Source: Patella vulgata (taxonomy: Eukaryota; Mollusca; Gastropoda; Patellidae). Taken from it: a stretch of 64,000 nt of DNA. Where the stretch lies: positions 39,761,540 through 39,825,539 of the forward strand of contig NC_065884.2 of NCBI RefSeq assembly GCF_932274485.2, given 5' to 3'. Shown in pieces: positions 25,001 through 37,000 of the stretch. Under the pieces are notes generated by a model. The model worked only from the letters and a program-made list of their open reading frames with translations. It was not told the DNA's origin and made no database searches. Position numbers and translations under genes: made by a program. How positions within the stretch are numbered: the first letter of the stretch is position 1; the number at the start of each line of letters is the position of its first letter.

Positions 25001-28000
25001 TTACGTAATCACTTGATGGGGGGCAATAAAATGCAGAACGATTTGTTATACCTGAATCAAATGATATTGCATTAAATCAACATTTACACTGTCCCAATAT
25101 ATGTACTTGTATATATGGTATTATAAAACAAGCCAACAGTGAGGCTGATTTCCCCCGCCAAAATCCCAAAATAAATAGATGACACATATTAATTAATAGC
25201 ACATTTATTTTTTTCAAAAGTATCGAGCAATCAAACTATACACTAAGTGTCATCACTCTCTATCAAACAGAATCAAGATTATCTTGTCGCAAAGCATCAA
25301 CCAATGAAATTGATGCTCTGCTTAGCTTCAGCTCGAAATGTTAATCATTGAACTCAGTCAAGACATTCACCTAATGAACATCTACATCAAGTCTAAACAT
25401 TCTACCTCAATTAAAATTAGAACTAAGTGAACGCTCTAACGACAAAAGTTATCAACCGATCTCTGTATGACATTTATATGCATCATTTAAATTAGTAAAA
25501 CAAAGAAGCCTATTGAATTTCAGTTAATTACATCTAGAGTTATGGCCCTTGTTTCACTTTGAATCTTGTGAACGCTCTAATGACAACAGTTATCGTCCGA
25601 TCTGTTTGAAATTGATATGCATCATTTAAATTAGTAAAACGAAGAAGCCTATTGAATTTCAGCAATTTCCGTTAATTTAACGCCGTGAGTTATGGCCCTG
25701 GTTTCACTTTGTTGTACCTTGTAAATGCTCTAACGAGAAAAGTTATTATTCGATCTGTATGAAATTTATATGTATCATTTAAATTAGTAAAACGAACAAG
25801 CCTATTGAGTTTCAGCAAATTTCCATTAATTACATCTAGAGTTATGGCCCTTGATTTACTTTGTTGAACTTTGTGAACGTTCGAACGACAACAATTATCA
25901 TCCAATCTGTATGAAATTTATATGCATTATTTGAATTAGTAAAACAAAAAAGCCTGTCGAATTTGAACAATTTCTGTAGATTACTTCCAGAGTTAGTTTT
26001 TAGTTTTTAGAACCTTGTGAACCCTCAAACGACGAAAATTATAATGTCATCTGTATGAAATTGTCTATTAAATTCCCCTAATTACCTACAAAAGAATAAA
26101 TATGTGACAACCCTTGTCGACTGCTCGGACGATTTAGCTGCTGTCGGCGTATGTTTTGTTGCCTGGCAACCTAACTTTATAATTGCCGTTATGATTTTAC
26201 ATTAGTTCACTTATGTTTTTGAAATAAAGCTAAGTATACTTGTATTGTTTGTTAGTTTATGATGTCTAACATTATTTATCTTCTTTATAAAAAGGTATTT
26301 TATAAATACATATTGACAGCTTAATCACTCGCCAAAGTACATCATGGACTCTACGTATTACCCCAAAATCTGAAAATGGGCGACAGCTTGTCTATAGAGA
26401 TTGATAGTGACTTATGTACAGTCTCGCAAGATTATCGCACTGCCATTGTGAGCTTGACATATGACGACGTGTACAGATGCAAGACTAGTTTATTCATTTG
26501 TGATTTCAAAAAGATACATTACCTGGGATGTGTTTTACCGATTTCCAATTGTATAATTACCTGGGACATAATTTACCGATTTCGGATGTATTTGTCAATG
26601 GTGGAATACTAATTTTATAGGATAATGGATAATAAATAATACTACGACCACGATAAGGTGATCATCTATGGGTGTGCATTTGTTTATATTCACCTTTTTT
26701 ATTCGTACTTCATATGTAAATAATCGTAATCAGAATGTATCGATTGGATACATGGCTCGCGGAAAATTAAAAGGTTCATCTAATAGTTCAACGTCATAGA
26801 TAAATTAACCGTTTGTTGATTTTTCAACGTATCTCGGGGAAAGTAAACGGCTCGTCAAATAAGTAAACGCCGTAGATAAGTAACCCGTGTGTTGATTTTT
26901 CAACATATCTCGGAAAATTTATAATGGTCGTCCATTTATAAACGCCTCTTGGAGAAACTAAACCTGTTACTATTAAACTAAGCCATAGTACTAACTAAAC
27001 CATTATTGTAATTCTTAAGAGCCACTTTCTGTAAGATTCAGGCAAAAATCAAGACTTTCTTTAGTGACAACCTTCAAATACTCTAATTTTTCAACATATT
27101 GTACCATTTAGTACTACAATCACAATTCTAAAAAAAAAAAATCATTCTTTGTAGACCCATAATGGCTGATGCCCCGCGTTTATAAAAAAACCCAAAACAC
27201 TAAAATTAAACCTAAAACATAAAAATATTATTTTTTAAGGAGAAACCTATGGGATATTGACCTACTCCTTTAAAAAACTAATCTTTTGTAACATGTTTTT
27301 ACCAAAAAAAACTTTACTCTGACCTTGACCTTGTGGCCCACGTGACCTTGAGATGACCTTTTATTAAAAATTTAGCCCTACATGATATCAAAAATTGAAG
27401 GTATAATTTTATTTATTTGTCTGTAAAATCAAGGACATTTCAATAGGAGAAACTTACTTGAATATTGACCTACTTTAAAAATAGCACTGGATGCTTATAA
27501 GGCTAGTCTCCGGATCCACTTAATTACTTGATTTCATATTTATACTTGTGCAATGTCTGTGGGTTTGTCTAGTTGATTTCTGTTGGTGTGGGGCATGGTC
27601 CTCCTACATTTACTATAAGGTAAAATGGCGTGACTTTGACATGCTTGTTGTTTTAATATTTGTCAATTTGGAAAATTAGTCCGCGCCAATTAGTAGTCAT
27701 ATTATGATTGTATGGCATGATGATCCATTAGCTATGGAAGAATAACGTTGCCAATATTATTTCAATGTTACCAGTGCAAAATGCAAATGTCAGCAGTTCA
27801 AAATACCTATTTTAGTTTTACAATTTGCAATTTCTATTGCTCCACAATACCAATGTCACAGTGTTGAAATTCAGAATACACTTTTCAATAATACAAAATA
27901 TGGTATAATAGTTATTTTGCACATTACACTTCTCTATTCTGCATTTTGCATTATAGACAAATGCCTTTTTATTTTAATGAATCTCATTCACACACGGAAA

Positions 28001-31000
28001 AAAGTCTGGACTAGGACGGAAATTAATAATTTACGCGATCAATCTACAAGGTCAAGGTACATAAATGGGGGCCGAGATCAAGCAGGCATACAATAAGTCA
28101 CCCATACTCCTCGCAGTGTTTTGTTTGATTAGAGCTAATCCCACTTGACTTGTCAATAGTCTGATTAACAACCAATAGCTAACTGCATTACAATATCAAG
28201 ATTTTATTATGCTCAATTAACCAGTGCATCACAGAATACTGCAGAAAAACTAATTGCCTGAAAAACGAGGCTATAACCATGGATACAATGTAAACAATAC
28301 TGTTTGGAGACGAACAATATTTTCACCATTTTTAATACCTTAAATCACTGTCCAAAGTTTTAAGATTAAACGACGGGCTGTACTTGGGATAGATTTGATT
28401 GAACAGGAAGAACAGACAAACTCAAGTATCAGAAGCCAATCCAGCAATGGGCAAAGAGGGATTTCTCGGGTCATTGCTTCAGGGATATGTAAGTCACCGT
28501 ACAATATAAGTCGACTTGTCAAGCAATAAGGGCAAGTCAAGCTAGCATTTGTTGAATGACCATGACTTCAATGAAATCATGCTCCCAGTATAGCTAATCT
28601 GCGCCTTCAATAAGCCCTGTATTTTTACTTCATACCACCAACCCAACCCCTTCACTTCAACTTTAATAATCCGTTTTTCAGGGTACATGTATGTAAATAT
28701 AAATGCGCCAGAAAATTATTTACATACATGCTTTTTAGTGAAAAGGAATACAATATATTTACCCCGCAAGTATTTTACCCCGTCATTTAATAAGAGTTTT
28801 GTACCACCCGGCTTTGACTTTGAGCATTTATTTTTCCCCTTGTCAGTGATGCAGGATGGAGGGTCTGACAAGTCTTACTGCTCTGCTCCAATGGGCTAAT
28901 GAAGACGGCCATACACCATACAGTGTGTTATGAGATAAATTTTGCCTGGACACCAGAGCTATAGCCTACTCTTATATTGAATTCCAACGGAACTTTTATG
29001 TGCACACCAAAGTGTACACAGGACCTCCGTTTTTTATCCCATCCGAATGACTAGACAGCTGCCCTTATTACATGGCAAGTCAGATTATTGTATGGTGACT
29101 TATTGTATGCCAGTCTGATCTTGGCCTTCATCTACTGACCTTGACCTTAAATTATTAATTTCCGTCTTAGTCCAGACTTTTTTCTGTATTCAAATGAGAT
29201 TTGTCAATAATGCAAAATGCAGAAGGGAGAAGTGTAATGTGCAAAATAACAATTATACTGTATTTTGTATTATTGAATTTTAACACTGTGACATTGCAAT
29301 CTGTAAAACAAAAATAAGTATTTTGCAGCGGTTACATTGAAATAATATTGGCAACGTTCTTCTTCCATAGGTAATGTATCATCATGCCATACAAACATAA
29401 TATGACTACTTGGTGCTGACAATTTTCCAAATTGACATCAAAATAACAAGCATGTCAAAGTCAAAGTCCCCCCACACAAACAGAAACCCACAGACATTGC
29501 AAGAAATAAATAGCAAAAGTATAAATATGAAATTAACTGAGTGGATCTGGAGACTAGCCTTATAAGCGTCCACTGCTATTTTTAAAGTTAAAAAAAACAT
29601 GGTATAATAAAATATTAATTATTAACTAAGTAGGTCAATATTCAAGTAAGTTTCTCCTATTGAAATGAGGGGATCACGGTGGGTAAGGCACTGGCTCGCT
29701 AGCCTGGAGGTTGGGTGTTCGATCCCTGCATTGGCCGACAAAGTTCATCCAGATTTTTCCGGCATTGTCTCCCCTTGTCAGTGATGCAGGACGGAAGGCC
29801 TGACAAGGACAGCTGTCTAGTCGTTTGGATGGGACAAAAAACTAATGTCCTGTGCACACATTGGTGTGAACGTAAAAGATCCCTTGGCAGTTTGAGTTTG
29901 ATATAAGAGTAGGCCGTAGCGTCGCTGCCTGAGCAAAATGTCCCTCATAGCACACTGTATGGTGTATGCTCATCTTCACTAGCCCAGTTTAGGAGCAAAA
30001 CAGTAGGACGTTAAACCCAATTCACTTCATTTCATTTCCTATTGAAATGTCCTTGATTTTACAGACAAATAATTCAAATTTTGCCTTCAATTTTTGATAT
30101 TGTGTAAGGCTAAATTTTTAATAAAAGGTCGTCTCAAGGTCACGTGGGCCATGGGGTCAAGTTCAAGGTCAAAGTAAAGTTTTTTTTGTAAAAACATGTT
30201 ACAAAAGATTAGTTTTTTAAAGGAGTAGGTCAATATCCCATAGGTTTGTCCTTAAAAAATAATATTTTTATGTTTTAGGTTTAATTTTAGTGTTTTGTTT
30301 TTTTTGTAAACGCGGGGCATCAGCCATTATGGGACTACAAAGAATGTTAAAATAGACACAAAAATTATTTTTGAATTGAAATATATCCAAAAGCCTTTAC
30401 TGTTCCTTGAATGTTTTTGCATTTTAGAGACATTATGTAGGTAGTCTTCCAATATCACAAAAGAAAATTATGGGATAACCAAGGTTTTGGGAGAAAATGA
30501 CCATTGAAAAAAGCACTTTTGAGCCATGACACTTTGGTAAGCCAAAGGTATCCCACAGGTTTTTCACTATTTTTCATCTCTACTCATAGCAGCTAAAAAG
30601 AACCACCCAAAAAACCTATGGGTAACCATGTACTTTGTTGTAATTTTTCAGTTAAAGTTCTCAATTTTCAAGCTCCCATATCTCGACAACCGACAAAAAT
30701 TAACGATTTTTTTTTTAGAATTGTGATTGTAGTACTAAATGGTACATTATGTTGAAAAATTAGAGAATTTGAAGGTGGTCACTTAAGGGCCTTGCCTGAA
30801 TCTTACAGAAAGTGGCTCTTAAACGATTTTTATATGCCCACATTGAAATGTGGACGTATATTGCCGTCGCCCCCGTCCGTCCGTCTGTCGGTCCGTCTGT
30901 CGGTCCGTCGTCCACAATTTCTTGTGAACGCTCTAACGCCAAAAGTTATCAACCATTTGTTTTAAAATTGATATATGTAGTTTACATTAGTGAGATGAAG

Positions 31001-34000
31001 AAGCCTATTTAATTTCAATAATTTCCGTTTATTACGTCTAGAGTTATGGCCCTTGTTTCACTTTGTTGAACCTTGTGAACGCTCTAATGCCAAAAGTTAA
31101 CATACGATATTTGTGAAATTTATATGCAATATTTAAGTTAGTGAAACGAAGAAGCCTATTGAATTTCAACAATTTCTGTTTATTACGTCTAGAGTTATGG
31201 CCCTTGTTTCACTTTATTGAACCTTGTGAACGCTCTAACTCCAAAAGTTATCATCCGATCTTTCTGAAATTTACATGCATTATTTAAATTAGTGAAACGA
31301 AGAAGCCTGTTGAATTTCAGCAATTTACGTTTATTACTTCTAGAGTTATGGCCCTTGTTTCACTTTATTAAGCCTTGTGAACGCTCTAACGCCAAATGTT
31401 GTCATCCGATCTTTCTGAAATTTATATGCATTATTTAAATTACTGAAACGAAGAAGCCTCTTGCATTTCAGCAATTCTAGAGTTATTGCCCTTGTTTCAC
31501 TTTGTTAAACCTTGTTAATGCTCGATTGATGATAGTTATCATCCAATATGTATGAAATTTATATGCATCATTTAAATTTGTGAAACAGGTCTATTGAATT
31601 TCAGCAATTTCCGTCAATAATTTCTAGAGTTATGGCGATTGTGAACGTTTGAATGACAAAAGTGATCATGTGATATGTATGAAATTTATATGCATTATTT
31701 AAATTAGTAAAACGAAAAAGCCTGTCAAATTTCAACAATTTCTGTAGATTACTTCCAGAGTTGAGACCCTTGTTTCAGTTTGTAGAACCTTGTAAACCCT
31801 CAAACGACAAAATTTATAATCTGATCTGTATGGAACTGTCTTGTAAAGGCTCCCAATTACCTACAAAGGAATAAATATGCGGCAACCCTTGACGACCGCT
31901 CGGACGATTTAGCTGCTGTGGGCGTATGTTTTGTTTCCTGGCAACCTATCTTTATCAATTATCAAAAGATGTTTTGAAAATAAACTAGATGCATACTTTC
32001 CAGCGCCAAAAACCCTGTCCTAAACGATACAAATACAATATCTCCAGTGATAGGTATTTGCATTTTAATATCCGGGCTACTTTTTTTGAAGAAATTATTA
32101 TTCAAGTTGCATAAAAGCGGTATAGAATTTAATAGACGAAATTAAACCAAAATGAAATGGTGTTTATTGTCCTATACTTTTCTACACCAACTGGGTTAAT
32201 AAAAATGGACTTATGCCATACAGTGTGCCATGCGGGAAATTTAGCTTGGAGAGCGGTGCCATGGTCTGCCTTTATTATGAATAGACACTGCCTCTGCCTA
32301 CAATACGGAACTAATAATATCAGAAATATTATAAAGCTTAGTTTTGCCAGTGTCATGTGTATACTAGCTGACATTGTTATATAACCCATAGAAATAGATT
32401 TCTTCTGGCGTGGGTATAAAGAGATATTTTTTTTAGAGCAGTAATAGAATATAGACCAACAGTATATAAATATTAATTCGCTCAACTGTACAAAAAAAAT
32501 GAACAAATGCTGTTTGGCTTATATTTGAAATAGTATTTGCAAACCATATCACGTTCGATGTTTTCAATTTTAACACTCTGCCAAACCATTCAACCTGACG
32601 AAGAGCGAGTCGTTTGTATCAACATAATGGTCCCGATCAGGTGCACAATCGCCAAATTGAGCACACGGTGGCGAAACCGAATGACGTAAATAATGATGGT
32701 TGCTCGGTAGAAGTATTAAAATACTAAATTTGTTCAATGTTCATGCTTACATGTAAAGCGACAATGAAGTAGACATTTTCATCTTAATAATAGAAATATG
32801 ATTAAACAGAATTAAAATTTACACTAAACAAATAAAGAAGTTAGATTATATTATACATTATCTTAAACATACATTATGCAAGAGCTAAATCTGATTATTG
32901 CAAGACTTTATTTAGGCTTCAGATGTCATAGAAATTATAAATTAGATCTTTATTTACACAACAAGCACAAAATCAACTCTGTAGACCCACGGATGGCTTG
33001 GATTCGGCTTGGATTTAAACAGGATTTCATTGATTGATTAAATTTTTAAATGACGTCGTAAGCGGAGATTAACCGTTACGTTGACGTCATACTCCCGGAT
33101 CGAGGCTAAATGATAGAGTGTACGAAGCGAGGCCGCTGTTGACAGGGTTCCCGCGGTCCTTGAAAATCCTTGAATATCCTTAAATTTAAAATTTCATTTT
33201 CAAGGTCTTGAATATCCTTGAATTTCGCGGAAATAGGAAAATATCCTTGAATTTCAGTTGAGATCCTTAATTTTGTTTCAAATTGGGAATAATAGTAAGT
33301 TGATATAAAAATCCCGTTTAGATTAGAAGTTATGCTAGTTATACTAAACAATAACTCTGACGTATACCTGTCAATCAACTGATCTAAATAAACAGCTGTG
33401 TTTTGTCACGTAATAACAAGATAAGCCAATGACATTTACCGTTAGGCAACCAAATACTCTCACGTGACCCCATTGTCCAATTAACATACTAGAAGCCACT
33501 ACACTGACTAATCAAAATCGTTATTAGTAATTATATTAAACCATGCATAATAATTAAGGCAAGCCTGCATGACATTGAAAATAAAACATGTCTTGCAAAT
33601 TTCAAACTTCGTGGCTTGATAGCTATAACTGGCTAAGTCGTGATGAAACAAACATTCATCAAGTGAAATGTTGCATATGCAAGAAGAGTTTCAGTATCAA
33701 GAAAATGGGTATATCCGCTGTACGTTCACACGAAAAGAGTGAAAAACACATCAAATTAACGAAAGCTATGTCATCAAATATGACTATTAGCTTCACATCG
33801 GCATCAGGCTGCAAGTCGACAGCTGCTGCTAGTGCTACAGAAAGGAAAACCTCTCCCCCTGCGACAGCGCAACCACAAATAGATACTGTCTTAACACGGC
33901 CTCCCGATGCCGGCCAAGCGGGTACAAGTGGCCAGACACAAATATCTGTCACTGGCAATGCCGTTTTAACTGCTGAAATTTTATGGGCAGTAAAATGTAT

Positions 34001-37000
34001 TACGTCACATTATAGTTATAACAGTTGCACGGATATAGACAAATTTTTTCAATGTGCATTTCCAGACAGCCTAATTGCCCAGAAATTTACATGTGGCGAA
34101 AATAAAATTACCTATCTCGTTTGCTTTGGTATTGGTCCCTACATACAAGACAAATTAAAAACATTGATACGCGGTGTCGAAAATTACGTCATTATGTTTG
34201 ATGAATCACATAATGAAAGTTTACAGAAAAAGCAGGTTGATGTTCATGTTCGCTTGTGGGATAATGGATCAAATGTTGTGGTTTCTCATTATTAAACTTC
34301 CGAATTTATTGGACATGGCAAAGCTGAAGATCTTCTTCCCGTTTTTATACGCCCACATTTTCATGTGGACGTATTATGCCGTCGCCCCCCGGACGTCTGT
34401 CCGTCAACAATTTGTTTGTGGACACTCTAGAGGTCACAATTCTTATCCGATTTTGACGAAACTTGAAATATAGGTTTATCTCCAAAAGATATCGGCTGCT
34501 TTCGATATTGGCATGTATCGGATCGAAAATTCATGGGTTTTGGCCCCTGTTTGTACGAAAAATCACGTTTTTAGCTTATGGACCCTATAGGGGTCACAAT
34601 TTTTATCCAATTTTGTTGAAACTTTAAATGTATGTTTATAACCCAAAGATCTCGGTTCCTTTCGATATTTGCGCATATCGGACCATAACTTCCTGAATTA
34701 TGGCCCCTGATTGTATGAAAAATGCCATTTTTAGCGTGTGGACCCTATAGAAGTCATAATTTTTATCCGATTTAAAAACCCGTATTATTATATCACCGTT
34801 ACACCCTAAGGACGACTGAGTTCGAATTTCGTGAAAATCAGCCCAAAATTGACAGACAAAATGGCCGCCGTTCGTTCTCAAATAGCGTAAGAATATGGTA
34901 TATCAAGGTTGTGGACCCTATAGAGATCACAATTTTTATCCGATTTTGTTGAAACTTGAAATATAAGTTTATAACCCAAAGATTTCGGTTCCTTTCGATA
35001 TTCGCGCATATCAGACCATAACTTCCTGAAGTATGGCCCCTGATTGTACGAAAAATCGTGTTTTTAGCTTATGGACCCTATAGAAGTCATAATTTTTATC
35101 CGATTTAAAAAAACGTATTATTATATCACCTTGGTATATCAAGGTTGTGGACCCTATAGAGTCACAATTTTTGTCCGATTTTGTTGAAACTTGAAAGGTA
35201 AGTTTATAACCCAAAGATCTCGGTTCCTTTCGATATTCGCGAAATATCGTACCGTAACTTCCTAAATTATGGCCCCTGATTGTACGAAATATCGCGCTTT
35301 TAGCTTTTGGACCCTATAGAGGTCATAATTTTTATCCGATTTAAAAAAACGTATTATTATATCACTGTTACACCCTAAGGACGGCTGAGTTCGAATTTCG
35401 TGAAAATCGACCCAAAACTGACAGACAAAATGGCCGCCCTTCATTCTCAAATAGTGTAAAAATATGGTATATCAAGATTGTGGACCCTATAGAGGTCACA
35501 ATTTTTATCCGATTTTGTTGAAACTCGAAATGTAAGTTTATAACCCAAAGATCTTGGTACGTAACTTCCTGAATTATGGCCCCTGATTGTACGAAAAATC
35601 GCGTTTTTAGCTTGTGGACCCTATAGAGGTCATAATTTTTATCTGATTCAAAAAACCATATTATTATATCACCGTTACACCCTAAGGACGGCTGAGTTTG
35701 AATTTCATTAAAATCTGCCCAAAATTGACAGACAAAATGGCCGCCATTCGTTCTCAAATAGCATAAAAATACGGTATATCAAGGTTGTGGACCCTATAGA
35801 CGTCACAATTTTTATCCGATTTTGTTGAAACTTGAAATGTAAGTTTATAACACAAAGATCTCAGTTCCTTTCAATATTCGCGCATATTGAATTTAAATTT
35901 CCTGAATTATGGCCCTTGATAGTAGGAAAAATCACTTTCTTGTTAGCTTGTTCTCTATTCATCTCTCGAAAATGTGGGCATATCCTGCCTGGCAGCCGCT
36001 GGTAATAAAATGTGTCGACGATATCGGGCTTAACAAAAGTAATGTTTTAGTTTTACAACTTTCTATGGATGGTCCAACTGTTAATTAGAAACTTTTTAGA
36101 TTACTTAATTCGAATTTCGGAGACTCTCTGATTAACATAGGTAGCTGTGGGTTGCATACAGTGCACAATGCTTTTAAAAATTTTGTTGAAAAGTCAGGAT
36201 TGGGTGTTGGCGATTTTCTCAAATCACTGTACTGGATATTTAAAGATACGCCCGCATGAAGGTCCGGCTATACAACTTTAACTGATTCAACAGTCTTTCC
36301 ACTTAAATTCTTTGGTCATCGGTGGCTTGAAAACAAGCCTGTGGTAACCTGGGCAATTGAAATTTGGCCAAGTGTTGTAAAATATATAAAAGATAAATCC
36401 ACACAATCATATAAAAGTAAAACATTTGAAGTTGTGCGCAATGGTATTAATAATGATAAACTTATGTTTGTTAAATTAGCCTTTTTCCTGACTGTAACTT
36501 ACTGTAAGTAATAAGCCTAATGACCCCGTTCTTGCAAATATTTCAGAGTGAACGACCCTTAGTAACACTTTTGTGCACTCACATAGAATCAATGATTAAA
36601 CAGTTGATGAAGCCTTTTGTAAAATCGTCCTACTAAAAACCGCTACAAATATCAGTAATTTACTTAAAATTGATGTTGAACAAGTAGATAATCATATCAT
36701 GTATAAAGACATCGATCTCGGGATTAAGGCTGAGGGAGAACTACGGAAACTAATTAGTGGGAAAGTTGTATCCGAAAGGGACGTTTTGGACTGTAGAATC
36801 CAGTGCAAGAATATGTTAATACATATAGTTTTAAACATTTAATGACAAAAACACCTATTACATATGCCATGGCCAGAAATCTAGAGGGTGTCTGCATCCT
36901 AAACGGATAGCGAATCTTCCGGATATAGCAAAGACACAATTTAAACACATCCTTGAAATATTAATAACAGCCAAAAAATTAGATGAGGCGACAAGTGATT

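Larger units (their letters stand above)
23281..27014. mobile_element. C: 3.7 kb element with ~650 bp inverted arms, TTAA-flanked
   Basis: TTAA at 23277-23280 and 27015-27018. The left end GAATTACAAAAATGGTTTAG is mirrored at the right as CTAAACCATTATTGTAATTC. The arms (23281-23669 plus 24708-24965, and 26365-27014) share blocks such as AATGGCAGTGCGATAATCTT and CTCTATAGACAAGCTGTC. The left arm is interrupted by a hAT-like element. The centre holds a Q/pearl chimera. No transposase was recognised. Confidence 0.78.

Noticed and set aside
28687-28899. Conserved 66-70 residue frames shared by F1 and F2 (7695-7907/28687-28899 and 8054-8254/28340-28540) as small genes
   Set aside because: The two copies are similar throughout, including non-coding parts, and changes do not favour silent positions as far as I can tell. 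The frames overlap SINE-derived sequence.
5624-30818. F1/F2 and B1/B2 read as an inverted segmental duplication of the host intron
   Set aside because: The order of F and B differs between the two sides, the flanking sequences do not match, and each repeat ends sharply at TTAA. Independent insertions explain it better.
33659-33958. Minus-strand frame opposite the BED-finger transposase
   Set aside because: It is a shadow of the transposase frame on the + strand, which has the recognisable zinc finger.
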